Assembly (NCBI RefSeq): GCF_027483985.1
Contig: NZ_JAIXTJ010000056.1
Span: 161,686-225,685, forward strand
Length of the DNA stretch: 64,000 nucleotides
Source of the DNA: Flavobacterium sp.
GTDB taxonomy: Bacteria > Bacteroidota > Bacteroidia > Flavobacteriales > Flavobacteriaceae
Reading direction: 5' to 3'
In this document: piece after piece, positions 25,302-34,460 of the stretch
Layout of the letters: every line of letters begins with the position of its first letter
How positions within the stretch are numbered: the first letter of the stretch is position 1
The notes under the pieces: model-generated
What the model saw: only the letters and a program-made list of their open reading frames with translations
Databases searched by the model: none
Told to the model about the DNA's origin: nothing
Made by a program: the position numbers and the translations under genes

Positions 25302-25853
25302 ATGGTATTTACTGAAACCAAACTTAAAGGTTGTTATATAATTGAACCAAAAATAATCAATGACGAACGAGGTTATTTTATGGAAAGTTTTAATGAACAA
25401 ACTTTTGAAAAAGGAGTAGGACAAAGAGTTCATTTTGTTCAAGATAACCAATCGTATTCTTCAAAAGGTGTTTTAAGAGGATTACATTACCAAACAGGTG
25501 AACACGCTCAAGCTAAATTAGTAAGAGTTTTAAGTGGTGAAGTATTAGATGTTGCTGTTGATATTCGTCCTGAATCTGAAACTTATGGTCAGCATATTTC
25601 AGTTTTACTTTCAGCTGAAAATCAAAAACAGTTTTACATTCCAAGAGGATTTGCTCATGGATTTTTAGTTCTTAGCGATAAAGCTACTTTCTTTTACAAA
25701 TGTGATAATTTTTACAATAAAGAAAGCGAAGGTGGTTTAATATATAACGATGTTGACTTAGCTATCGACTGGCAATTTCAAACGGATCAATTGATAATTT
25801 CAGAAAAAGATCAATTGCTTCCCAACTTAAAATCGGCTAAAAAAGTATGGTAG
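25302..25853 (+). CDS. rfbC: dTDP-4-dehydrorhamnose 3,5-epimerase
   Basis: A 183-residue RmlC/RfbC, the usual length. It epimerises dTDP-4-keto-6-deoxyglucose at C3 and C5. Diagnostic parts are DERGYFMESFN, VQDNQSYSSKGVLRGLHYQ with the catalytic His62, KLVRVLSGEVLDVAVDIR and YIPRGFAHGFLVLSD. Its last seven bases overlap the start of rfbD, so the two are translated together. Confidence 0.95.
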   Translation: MVFTETKLKGCYIIEPKIINDERGYFMESFNEQTFEKGVGQRVHFVQDNQSYSSKGVLRGLHYQTGEHAQAKLVRVLSGEVLDVAVDIRPESETYGQHISVLLSAENQKQFYIPRGFAHGFLVLSDKATFFYKCDNFYNKESEGGLIYNDVDLAIDWQFQTDQLIISEKDQLLPNLKSAKKVW

Positions 25854-26740
25854 TTTTAGTAACAGGAAGCAACGGACAACTCGGACAAAGTTTACAATAT
25901 ATTGCTGCAAATTATCCAGAAATTAAGTTTATTTTTTGTTCATCAGCCGATCTTGATATCACGTCAATTGAAAGTTGCGAAGTTATTTTTGATAAATATA
26001 AACCTAATTATTGTATTAACGCCGCAGCTTATACAGCTGTTGACAAAGCAGAATCAGAACCAGAAAAAGCACATTTAATTAACGTTATTGGCGCAAAAAA
26101 TTTAGCTGAAGTTTGTAAAAAATTTGAAACAGTTTTATTACATATTTCAACCGATTTTGTCTTTGATGGCACTGCTAACAATATCAGTTTGACCAAAGGA
26201 TATACAGAGGAAGACGCACCAAACCCAACAGGTGTTTATGGACAAACAAAATTAGATGGCGAAAGAGCAATTCAAGAAACTTTTGAAAATTATTTTATCA
26301 TAAGAACTTCGTGGGTTTATTCACAATTTGCAAATAATTTTATGAAAACAATGCTCCGATTAGCATCTGAAAGAGATAGTCTATCGGTAGTAAACGATCA
26401 AATAGGAACACCAACAAACGCAGTTGATTTAGCTGAAGTTTTGATTTCAATTATCACTCAAACCTACAACGCACAACCTACAACCTATAACAATTTCGGA
26501 ATCTACAACTTCTCCAATGAAGGCCAATGTTCTTGGTATGACTTTGCTAAAAAAATATTCGAAATAAATAAGGTAAAAATAAATTTAAGCGCCATACCAA
26601 CCACAAGTTTTCCGACGCCAGCAAAACGACCTGCTTATAGCGTTCTAGATAAAACCAAATTAAAATCAGTATTTAACGTTGAGGTCAAAGATTGGGAGGA
26701 AAGTTTAAAAACCGTTAAATATAGTTTAGACACACAATAA
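25847..26740 (+). CDS. rfbD: dTDP-4-dehydrorhamnose reductase
   Basis: A 297-residue RmlD/RfbD that reduces dTDP-4-keto-rhamnose to dTDP-L-rhamnose. The NAD(P)-binding GSNGQLGQSL starts at residue 7; INAAAYTAVDKAE and the catalytic YxxxK (Y131GQTK135) are intact, as are STDFVFDG and TSWVYS. Residues about 205-216 (QTYNAQPTTYNN) are an Asn/Gln/Thr/Tyr-rich insert not typical of the family. It is encoded by repeated acctacaac words like the intergenic repeats of this chromosome. The enzyme should remain functional because the insert lies in a surface stretch before the conserved GIYNFSNEG. Confidence 0.93.
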   Translation: MVVLVTGSNGQLGQSLQYIAANYPEIKFIFCSSADLDITSIESCEVIFDKYKPNYCINAAAYTAVDKAESEPEKAHLINVIGAKNLAEVCKKFETVLLHISTDFVFDGTANNISLTKGYTEEDAPNPTGVYGQTKLDGERAIQETFENYFIIRTSWVYSQFANNFMKTMLRLASERDSLSVVNDQIGTPTNAVDLAEVLISIITQTYNAQPTTYNNFGIYNFSNEGQCSWYDFAKKIFEINKVKINLSAIPTTSFPTPAKRPAYSVLDKTKLKSVFNVEVKDWEESLKTVKYSLDTQ

Positions 26741-26841
26741 ACGACGATAAAATCTCAAATGATAGAGCATTTAAAAAATTAGATTTTTTTTATGACATTA
26801 TCAAATGATTAAATATAATTTTACCAAAAAAATTATCACTT

Positions 26842-28944
26842 TTGAGAACGAAATTAATAGTACTGGGTTTACTTTTTATAAATATAATAACTGCCTTTGC
26901 TCAAAAAGCAAGCACGATTGTTATAGAAAACTCCGATTTTTCAGATATTAATCAGTTTGAAATACCTGATGCGGTACTTTTAACCGGAAATGTTAGGCTT
27001 AGACACGATGGTGCGACAATGACCTGCAACAAAGCTTACTATTATCAAAAAGAAAATTATATCAAAGCTTTTGGTGATGTTCAAATGGTGCAAGGTGACA
27101 CACTTTACCTAAACAGCAAATATGCTGAATATAACGGAAATATTAAAAAAGCATTTGCCTCTGGAAACGTAGTAATGACTTCGCCAGAGTCAACAATGAC
27201 AACGGATACCATTCATTTTGATAGAAATACTCAAGAAGCTTATTTTAATTCTAATGGAACTATTGTGAATAAAAACAATACGTTAAAAAGCAAGGCAGGA
27301 CGTTATTATTTAAAAGAAAAAAAATACCAATTTTTATCTGCAGTAGAGTTAAAAAATCCAGAATATACTATAAAGACAAATCATTTAGACTATAAAACAA
27401 CCCAGGGTAATTCTGACTTAAAAGGACCATCGACAATTGTTAGTAAAGAAACATTTATCTACACCGAAAACGGACACTATAACAGCAAGAACAATACGGG
27501 TTATTTTTTGCAAAAGTCATATATAAAGTACAAGGATCGATTAATCGAAGGTGATAGTTTGTATTATGATAGAAAAATCGAATATGCCTCTGGAACTAAT
27601 AATGTTAAAATTACAGATTCCATAAATAAAGCCATCATCAAAGGTCACTATGGCGAAGTTTTTAAACAAAAGGATTCTGTTTATATGACCAAACACGCCT
27701 CAATTCGATATAAGGTAGAAAACGATTCAATGTTTGTTCACGCTAAAAAATTATTTTTAACAGGAAAGACAGGAGAAAGAATTGTAAGAGGACAAAAAAA
27801 TGTACGATTTTTTAAAACCGATTTAAGCGGCAAATGTGATTCCATTCATTCCGATCAAAAAAGAGGTTTAACACAATTGATTAACAAACCAATTCTTTGG
27901 AACTTTGAAAACCAACTTACTGGTGATGTTATGCATTTGATAGGTAATAATAAAACCGAAAAACTCGATTCCTTAAAAGTTTTAAATAACGCTTTTATAA
28001 TATCCAAAGACACTATTGGAACTGGCTATAATCAAGTAAAAGGGTTGAATTTATATGGCAAATTTAGAGACAGTAAACTTTATGAAGTTGATGTTGTAAA
28101 AAATACCGAAGTCATTTATTTCATGCGAAATGACAAACAAGAGCTCATCGGAATCAACAAAAACAAAAGCAGTAGCATTAACATGACAATGGAGGATAAT
28201 GTGGTAAACACCATTACTTTTTTTAAAGAAGTTGATGGCGACATTTATCCCGAAAAAGATTTACCGGAAAACACACGAAAACTTCGCGGATTTGTGTGGC
28301 GAGGCGATGAACGAATTAAAACAAAAGAAGATATTTTTCCAGAAGATGAGGTGGAGTTAGACAAAAAGATTGTTGAAGAGAGTAGGGAGAAGTATAAAAA
28401 AGAAAATTCAAATGTAAACGAAATATTAAATAAAGAAAGCGAAGAACTCGCTAAATATAAGGTTTTAGATTATGTTTTAGACACCAATTTTAAACCAAAT
28501 TATTCTAATACAAATAATAAAATAACTTTAGATCTTGTTGTTCAAAATGATGATCAGTTTCAATTATTTTATACTAATGACAATACATTTAATTTTTCAG
28601 AAGGAAATTCGGAAAAAATCAATATCGTAGGAAATACTGCCGAACAAAAGGTTATATTTTATCTGCCAGAAAATTTAAGTATTACCAATTTAAGGCTTGA
28701 CTTAGGAGAAAATCCTAATCAAAAAGAAATCAATATAAAAAGTATTACAATTGAAAAAAATGACAAGAAAATCAATATTTCTAGAAAAGAAATATTAGAC
28801 TATTTTGTTATAAATAATGATTTGTTTTATAATGAAAGAAATCAAACTTTTATTCATAAAAGCAAGGATAAGTCAAAAAAAATTGACCCTAATTTAAATT
28901 GCAGTTTGAAGTTAGTGAAAGCTTTAAAAATTTTAAAAAAATAA
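26842..28944 (+). CDS. OstA/LptA-like periplasmic protein with extra C-terminal domain
   Basis: A 700-residue secreted protein; the start is TTG (26842), needed to include the signal peptide RTKLIVLGLLFINIITAFAQ. Residues about 25-490 are OstA-like repeats (DAVLLTGNVRLRHDGATMTCNKAYYY, GDVQMVQGDTLYLNS), the beta-jellyroll modules that carry lipopolysaccharide across the periplasm in Lpt systems. Residues about 560-660 form an added domain (QFQLFYTNDN, QKVIFYLPE, LRLDLGENPNQ) that matches the lipoprotein encoded at 33871-34410. I remember family members as ending near the acidic region at about 500-540. Placement beside polysaccharide genes fits glycolipid transport. Confidence 0.8.
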   Translation: MRTKLIVLGLLFINIITAFAQKASTIVIENSDFSDINQFEIPDAVLLTGNVRLRHDGATMTCNKAYYYQKENYIKAFGDVQMVQGDTLYLNSKYAEYNGNIKKAFASGNVVMTSPESTMTTDTIHFDRNTQEAYFNSNGTIVNKNNTLKSKAGRYYLKEKKYQFLSAVELKNPEYTIKTNHLDYKTTQGNSDLKGPSTIVSKETFIYTENGHYNSKNNTGYFLQKSYIKYKDRLIEGDSLYYDRKIEYASGTNNVKITDSINKAIIKGHYGEVFKQKDSVYMTKHASIRYKVENDSMFVHAKKLFLTGKTGERIVRGQKNVRFFKTDLSGKCDSIHSDQKRGLTQLINKPILWNFENQLTGDVMHLIGNNKTEKLDSLKVLNNAFIISKDTIGTGYNQVKGLNLYGKFRDSKLYEVDVVKNTEVIYFMRNDKQELIGINKNKSSSINMTMEDNVVNTITFFKEVDGDIYPEKDLPENTRKLRGFVWRGDERIKTKEDIFPEDEVELDKKIVEESREKYKKENSNVNEILNKESEELAKYKVLDYVLDTNFKPNYSNTNNKITLDLVVQNDDQFQLFYTNDNTFNFSEGNSEKINIVGNTAEQKVIFYLPENLSITNLRLDLGENPNQKEINIKSITIEKNDKKINISRKEILDYFVINNDLFYNERNQTFIHKSKDKSKKIDPNLNCSLKLVKALKILKK

Positions 28945-29004
28945 TTAAGGTAAAGTTAGCAGTCGAAATAGCATTTTTTGAGAAAAAATTAAATTTAGAA
29001 AGTA

Positions 29005-30066
29005 ATGAAAATAGTTATAACAGGTGGAGCAGGATTTGTTGGTTCAACACTTTGTATTCAACTTAAAAAAAAATATCCGAGTTATGAAATCGTCGCTTTT
29101 GATAATTTAAAGCGAAGAGGTTCTGAATTAAATTTAATTGATTTTCAAAAACAAGGGATAGCCTTTATACACGGAGATATCCGTAACAATGAAGATATCC
29201 TTGCCATTGGAAATTTTGATGTTTTAATTGAGGCATCAGCTGAACCATCGGTTACAGCGGGTTTAGATTCTGATCCGACTTATGTTATTAATAACAATCT
29301 TTATGGTTCAATAAATTGTTTCAACGCATGCGTAAAATACAAAGCCAAACTTATTTTTCTTTCTACAAGTAGAGTTTATCCGATTGAAGTAATTGAAGAA
29401 GCAGCTTTTACTGAAAACGATACTCGATTTGTATTTAATGAAAATCAAAAAAGTGATGGAATTTCTCCAAAAGGAATTTCCGAAAAATTATCGTTAGAAG
29501 GTGCACGTTCTTTTTATGGCACAACAAAACTTTCTTCAGAATTATTTATTCAAGAATATGCTGCTTTTTATGGTTTAAAAGCCTCTATTACAAGATTTGG
29601 CGTTATTGCTGGTCCAAGACAAATGGGCAAAACCGATCAAGGAGTTGTAACTCTCTGGATGGCAAAACATTATTGGAATCAATCATTGAAATATATTGGA
29701 TATGGCGGAACAGGAAAACAAGTTCGTGATATTTTGCACGTTGATGATTTAGTAGATTTAGTAGATTTACAAATCCATAATATAGAAAAATTTGAAGGTA
29801 AAACCTACAACGTTGGTGGTGGATTAGAAAATAGTGCTTCATTAAAAGAAATGACCGTTATTTGCGAAAAAATATCTGGAAACTCAATTCAAATTGATGA
29901 AATTCCCGAAACACGAACTGCCGATTTAAGAATTTTTGTAACAGATAATTCTAAAATTGAGTCTGAAATTGGCTGGAAACCAAAAAAATCGGTTGAAACA
30001 ACATTTCAAGATATTTATAATTGGATTAAAGAAAACGAAAAACAATTAGAAACAATATTGAAATAG
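29005..30066 (+). CDS. NAD-dependent SDR sugar epimerase (CDP-paratose/tyvelose epimerase-like), copy A
   Basis: A 353-residue extended short-chain dehydrogenase. The Rossmann motif GGAGFVGS is at 7-14, the NAD-ribose acid is in FDNLKRRGSE, and the catalytic YxxxK is in FYGTTKLSSELF. GKQVRDILHVDDLVDLV and YNVGGGLENSASL are especially like CDP-tyvelose 2-epimerases. Substrate is not certain from sequence. It opens a compact module: this SDR, a membrane GT-C-like protein, a second SDR of the same type and a Dpm1-like transferase, with gaps of 0-4 bases. Confidence 0.8.
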   Translation: MKIVITGGAGFVGSTLCIQLKKKYPSYEIVAFDNLKRRGSELNLIDFQKQGIAFIHGDIRNNEDILAIGNFDVLIEASAEPSVTAGLDSDPTYVINNNLYGSINCFNACVKYKAKLIFLSTSRVYPIEVIEEAAFTENDTRFVFNENQKSDGISPKGISEKLSLEGARSFYGTTKLSSELFIQEYAAFYGLKASITRFGVIAGPRQMGKTDQGVVTLWMAKHYWNQSLKYIGYGGTGKQVRDILHVDDLVDLVDLQIHNIEKFEGKTYNVGGGLENSASLKEMTVICEKISGNSIQIDEIPETRTADLRIFVTDNSKIESEIGWKPKKSVETTFQDIYNWIKENEKQLETILK

Positions 30067-30069
30067 AAA

Positions 30070-31983
30070 ATGGAAACAATTAAAAAAGCATTTTTAAATA
30101 ATAGTTCTGTTTTTATTTATATCATTTTATCGCTTCTTGTAGCAACACTTTTATTTCCTAATAGTTTCGAAATGAAAGTTATGCCACTTGATATTTCAAC
30201 TCATTTATCTTCATCTTTAGATATCTCTTGGGCTGTTGCTCAGAATTATGCAAATTTTCATAATCTTATTTGGGGTAAAGAGTTTGTTTTTACTTTTGGA
30301 CCTTTGGCACCGCTGGCAATTAGAATAACTTGGGGAGAATCTAAAATAGCTTTTATTTTATATGATTTATTTTATTTTATAAATATTTTTCTAATAACTT
30401 TTTTCAGTTTAAAGGCCGCAAAGAATAAAATTTTTGTTGTTTTAAGTATTATATCATTCCTTATACTTTTCCCACCAAACCTTGGAGGTTCCTATGCAGT
30501 TGTTTATTTTTTTATTCTTATTTTTTGGATTTTTAAAAGTATTGAATCGCCAAGTAAGTTGTCATTTTTAATGCAATTTATTATTCTATTAATATTATTT
30601 TACACAAAATTTAATACCGGATTAATTTCATTTTTAATTTACTATTTAGCTATTTTTTTAATGTTGTTTGATAAAAAAATAAATTTTAAAAAAGCAATAG
30701 TGTTAATAATAATTCCAATTATTTTAGTCGTTGTTTCGTCTTTTTATTTAAATGTAGAATTATTAAAATACATATATTATGGATCAGAAATGGTCTCAGG
30801 ATATAATGAAACAATGTATATGAGAGCTGAAAGTTTTTCTAATGAATTAGAGAAAGTTTTGATTTTTGTTTCGATAATAATTGTTTATTTTATTTGGAAA
30901 TTATTTAGGGAAAAAAATATAAGAATCAATATCAAAAATTTGATCCTGATGGCAATTTTTTCAATTGCAATTTTTGTTTTGTACAAGCAAGCTTTTGTTA
31001 GAGCAGATATTGGTCATATGAATGGTTTTTTTATGTATGCTACTTTTTTAATATTTTGCACCGGCAGTATGTTTGATAATAAACTAAAAGAGATTTCTAA
31101 TATATTATTGATTCCGTTAATCACACTTCCTGTTTTTTTTAGTTCAACTGATGTAATGTCAAACGTTAACTCACTTTCGCTTTCTAAAAAAGAATATTTT
31201 AACGGATTGAATAATTCTAACTATGATTTTGCAACAACTTTATTTCCAAATTCTAATAGTCTACCAGCATCTGTACTGAATGAGATAGGAAAGCAATCAG
31301 TAGATGTTTACCCTTGGGATATAATGATGCTTTTAGAAAATGATTTGAATTATGCTCCTAGGCCAATAATTCAATCCTATTCTGCTTATACAAAAGAACT
31401 TGAAAATTTAAATTTTGATTTTTATAATTCGAAGGATGCACCCAAATACATTATTTATGATTACGAAACAATAGATAACAGATATCCATTATTTGACGAA
31501 TCAAAGGTTAACTTAGCAATACAACTGAATTATCATCCAGTTGAAAAATTTAAATTCTCAAATAAGGAATTAATTTTGTTTGAACAAAATTCAAATTTCA
31601 AGCCAATAAAATTGGAATTAATTGATCAATACGCCATAGTAATTAATTCAGGAATTGCACCCAAGAAAAATGTGTTTTATGAAGTTGAACTATATAATAC
31701 GTTATCTGGCAAATTATACTCTATTTTAGCCAATGCTCCCGAAGTCAACATAAAAATAAAAACTAAAAACAACAAAATAATTGATCATAAAACATCAAAT
31801 TCTCTTTTAAAATCAGGTATTTTTTCTGAAACCTATTTCAAAACTACAAACGATATTTTTGATAGCTATTTTGACAAAAACATTGATCCCGATTTTTTAA
31901 TAAAAGAATACCAATTTGTTCCAGTTTCTTCAAATTATTTTGAAGATAAAATTAAAATTACAGAATATAAAATAACACAATAA
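30070..31983 (+). CDS. GT-C-like multi-helix membrane glycosyltransferase
   Basis: A 637-residue protein with about ten membrane helices in residues 10-365, then a long soluble C-terminal part (about 375-637) expected outside the membrane. An early loop contains [16 protein letters not shown]; acidic residues in the first loop ([16 protein letters not shown]) could serve as the metal-linked catalytic acids of GT-C enzymes. These use polyprenyl-phosphate sugars as donors, which fits the Dpm1-like gene two positions downstream. The assignment is by topology and context; a membrane polymerase or an uncharacterised family remains possible. Confidence 0.55.
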   Translation: METIKKAFLNNSSVFIYIILSLLVATLLFPNSFEMKVMPLDISTHLSSSLDISWAVAQNYANFHNLIWGKEFVFTFGPLAPLAIRITWGESKIAFILYDLFYFINIFLITFFSLKAAKNKIFVVLSIISFLILFPPNLGGSYAVVYFFILIFWIFKSIESPSKLSFLMQFIILLILFYTKFNTGLISFLIYYLAIFLMLFDKKINFKKAIVLIIIPIILVVVSSFYLNVELLKYIYYGSEMVSGYNETMYMRAESFSNELEKVLIFVSIIIVYFIWKLFREKNIRINIKNLILMAIFSIAIFVLYKQAFVRADIGHMNGFFMYATFLIFCTGSMFDNKLKEISNILLIPLITLPVFFSSTDVMSNVNSLSLSKKEYFNGLNNSNYDFATTLFPNSNSLPASVLNEIGKQSVDVYPWDIMMLLENDLNYAPRPIIQSYSAYTKELENLNFDFYNSKDAPKYIIYDYETIDNRYPLFDESKVNLAIQLNYHPVEKFKFSNKELILFEQNSNFKPIKLELIDQYAIVINSGIAPKKNVFYEVELYNTLSGKLYSILANAPEVNIKIKTKNNKIIDHKTSNSLLKSGIFSETYFKTTNDIFDSYFDKNIDPDFLIKEYQFVPVSSNYFEDKIKITEYKITQ

Positions 31984-31984
31984 T

Positions 31985-33046
31985 ATGAACATTTGTATAA
32001 TTACCGGCTCATCAGGTTTGATAGGTAGCGAATCGGTTGCTTTTTTTGCTGATAAATTTGATAAAATCATTGGAATTGATAACAATATGCGCGAAGTGTT
32101 TTTTGGTGCTAATGCGTCAACCCAATGGAATACTCAAAAATTAGTAAGCGAAGTAGCTAATTTTGAACACCACGCTATTGATATTAGAAATGTTCAAGAA
32201 CTTGAAAATTTGTTTTCAAAGTATAATTCAGACATAAAATTAATTGTTCATACTGCGGCGCAACCAAGTCACGATTGGGCTGCACGTGAACCATTAACCG
32301 ATTTTACCGTAAATGCAAATGGAACATTAAACATGTTAGAAATGACACGTTTATATGCGCCTAAAGCCACTTTTATTTTTACATCAACCAACAAAGTTTA
32401 TGGTGATACTCCAAATTATTTACCTTTAGTTGAGTTAGATAATCGTTGGGAAATTGATGAATCGCATCCATATTTTAAAAATGGAATCGATGAAAATATG
32501 AGTATTGATCAAACTAAACATTCTTTATTCGGTGCGTCAAAGGTTGCTGCTGATATCTTAGTACAAGAATATGGAAAATATTTTGGAATGAATACAGGTG
32601 TTTTTCGTGGCGGATGTTTAACAGGACCGAATCATTCAGGTACTCAGCTTCACGGTTTTCTTTCTTATTTAATGAAATGTGCAATTACTGGAGATAAATA
32701 TACTGTATTTGGGTACCAAGGAAAACAAGTTCGTGATAATATTCATAGTTGGGATTTAGTAAATATGTTTTGGCATTTTTATCAAAATCCGCGACAAGGT
32801 GAGGTTTATAATGCTGGTGGCGGAAGGCATTCTAATTGCTCGATGGCAGAAGCAATAGCTATGTGTGAACAAATTACTGGCAAACCAATGAACTACGAAT
32901 ATACAGAAGTAAACCGAGTGGGTGATCATATTTGGTGGATTAGCGATGTTTCTAAATTTAAAGAACACTACCCAGAATGGACATGGAAGTATAATATTAA
33001 TGACATTCTATCTCAAATATATATAGCAACAATTGAAAAAAATTAA
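31985..33046 (+). CDS. NAD-dependent SDR sugar epimerase (CDP-paratose/tyvelose epimerase-like), copy B
   Basis: A 353-residue extended SDR, same length as the copy at 29005 but clearly different. It has GSSGLIGSE at 8-16, [39 protein letters not shown], a serine-threonine-rich active site, and [17 protein letters not shown]. The CDP-paratose/tyvelose 2-epimerase group is the best match. The family tyrosine of YxxxK appears replaced: the matching site reads [10 protein letters not shown], with Phe before GASK. Its last base is shared with the start of the Dpm1-like gene (TAATG). Confidence 0.8.
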   Translation: MNICIITGSSGLIGSESVAFFADKFDKIIGIDNNMREVFFGANASTQWNTQKLVSEVANFEHHAIDIRNVQELENLFSKYNSDIKLIVHTAAQPSHDWAAREPLTDFTVNANGTLNMLEMTRLYAPKATFIFTSTNKVYGDTPNYLPLVELDNRWEIDESHPYFKNGIDENMSIDQTKHSLFGASKVAADILVQEYGKYFGMNTGVFRGGCLTGPNHSGTQLHGFLSYLMKCAITGDKYTVFGYQGKQVRDNIHSWDLVNMFWHFYQNPRQGEVYNAGGGRHSNCSMAEAIAMCEQITGKPMNYEYTEVNRVGDHIWWISDVSKFKEHYPEWTWKYNINDILSQIYIATIEKN

Positions 33047-33789
33047 TGAAGTTAAGTATCGTAATTCCAGCCTATAACGAAGAAGAATCAATTACTGAAA
33101 CGATTGATCAAATTGAAGAAGCATTTTCCAAAGTCAATATAGATCACGAAATTTTTATTGTTAATGACAATTCAAAAGATGGTACACTAAAAGTGCTTGA
33201 AACTTTAGCACAAAAATATCCTTCGTTGAAATATGAAACTAATTTTGGACCTAATGGTTTTGGATATGCGGTGCGTTATGGTTTAGAACGATTTTCAGGT
33301 GATTGTGTTGCGGTAATGATGGCAGATTTATCCGATTCACCCTACGATTTAATTCGTTATTATACCACAATGGTTGAAGGAAATTATGACTGTGTATTTG
33401 GAAGTCGATTTATTAAAGGTGGGAAAGTAGTAGATTATCCTTGGGTAAAAAAAATCATAAATCGAGTAGCAAATTTCATTATTAGAACAGTAATGAGAAT
33501 CAAGTATAACGATACAACAAACGCTTTCAAATTATATAAAAGAGAAGTAATTGATGGCATAAAACCAATACTTTCTCCACATTTTAATCTCACAATTGAA
33601 TTGCCATTGAAAGCTATTATAAGAGGATTCTCTTACACGGTAGTTCCAAATTCATGGACTAACAGAAAGTATGGCGAGTCTAAATTAAAAATTAAAGAAA
33701 TGGGAAGTCGTTATTTCTTTATTTTAGTTTATTGCTTTGTAGAAAAGTATTTTTCAAGAGGAGATTTTAAAAAAGCTAACAACAAATAA
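33046..33789 (+). CDS. GT2 family Dpm1/polyprenyl-phosphate-sugar synthase-like glycosyltransferase
   Basis: A 247-residue GT-A transferase: LSIVIPAYNEEESI at the N-terminus, DHEIFIVNDNSKDGT, the acidic metal-binding ADLSDSP near residue 93, and GSRFIKGG. This pattern is that of dolichol/polyprenyl-phosphate mannose or glucose synthases. The two C-terminal membrane helices of the GtrB subgroup are absent; only a weak hydrophobic stretch (RYFFILVYCFVEKYF) is present. It probably loads a sugar on undecaprenyl phosphate for the neighbouring GT-C-like protein. Start overlaps the upstream stop. Confidence 0.85.
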   Translation: MKLSIVIPAYNEEESITETIDQIEEAFSKVNIDHEIFIVNDNSKDGTLKVLETLAQKYPSLKYETNFGPNGFGYAVRYGLERFSGDCVAVMMADLSDSPYDLIRYYTTMVEGNYDCVFGSRFIKGGKVVDYPWVKKIINRVANFIIRTVMRIKYNDTTNAFKLYKREVIDGIKPILSPHFNLTIELPLKAIIRGFSYTVVPNSWTNRKYGESKLKIKEMGSRYFFILVYCFVEKYFSRGDFKKANNK

Positions 33790-33846
33790 ATAATTTTAAA
33801 TAATTTGTTTTTATAAATCCAAATAATAGATATTTATAAAAATCGT

Positions 33847-33854
33847 TATATTTG
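33847..33854 (+). promoter_or_regulatory. Promoter -7 element for the lipoprotein gene
   Basis: TATATTTG, an exact TAnnTTTG match, lies 16 bases before the ATG at 33871, indicating independent transcription inside the polysaccharide locus. Confidence 0.55.
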
Positions 33855-33870
33855 CCAAAAACTTTAAAAA

Positions 33871-34410
33871 ATGAAAGCACAAATTGCATTTTTATTAATT
33901 AGTTTGTCACTAATTAGTTGTAAAAACGACAAATCAGTTGATGATTTAAAAGTTGTAGAAACTAAAATAGAAAAAAGTAAGGTTACCCTAGAACTAGACA
34001 TGATTGTACCTGAAGATGATACTTTTCAAATTTATTACACAGAAGACGGCCTACCTAATTGTACAGAAGAAAATTCAGTAAAAGCAGAAGTAAAAGGAAG
34101 CTCAACTAGCCAAAAAATACTTTTTGAAATACCAGAAGATAAAGCTATTAATTATATCCGAATTGATATCGGTAGAAATCCAAAACAAGGAGAATTAAAA
34201 GTAAATCGTTTTGTTTATACTTATTTTGATAAAAAACTTGACTTAAAAGGCAATGCTTTTTTTCAATATTATTCTCCCAATCAGTTTTTTACTCTAGATT
34301 TTCCTAATTCAACACTAATTCCATCTAAAGATAAAAAGGATTATGATCCTATACTTTATGCATTAGAACCGCTATCTCCAGCACTGGAGAAGATGTTGAC
34401 AAAAAAATAA
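33871..34410 (+). CDS. Lipoprotein sharing a domain with the OstA-like protein
   Basis: A 179-residue lipoprotein: the signal peptide ends in the lipobox LISC (Cys17), followed by a charged linker. Residues about 38-125 (FQIYYTEDGLP, SVKAEVKGSSTSQKILFEIPED, IRIDIGRNPKQGEL) align closely with residues 560-660 of the OstA-like protein at 26842. The predicted fold is a beta-sandwich. It has its own -7 promoter box and its own terminator, unlike its operon neighbours. The function is unknown; a role in binding carbohydrate or protein partners at the envelope is an inference from the shared domain and location. Confidence 0.75.
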   Translation: MKAQIAFLLISLSLISCKNDKSVDDLKVVETKIEKSKVTLELDMIVPEDDTFQIYYTEDGLPNCTEENSVKAEVKGSSTSQKILFEIPEDKAINYIRIDIGRNPKQGELKVNRFVYTYFDKKLDLKGNAFFQYYSPNQFFTLDFPNSTLIPSKDKKDYDPILYALEPLSPALEKMLTKK

Positions 34411-34418
34411 TTTAAATA

Positions 34419-34449
34419 AAAAGTTACCAATTAAAAGGTAGCTTTTTTT
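34419..34449 (+). terminator. Hairpin terminator after the lipoprotein gene
   Basis: aaaagttacc (34419-34428) and ggtagctttt (34437-34446) pair over ten positions (one G-U) with an 8-base loop and a seven-T run. The next start codon is 11 bases away, leaving no room for a promoter after it. Confidence 0.75.
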
Positions 34450-34460
34450 GTTAAAGGCAA

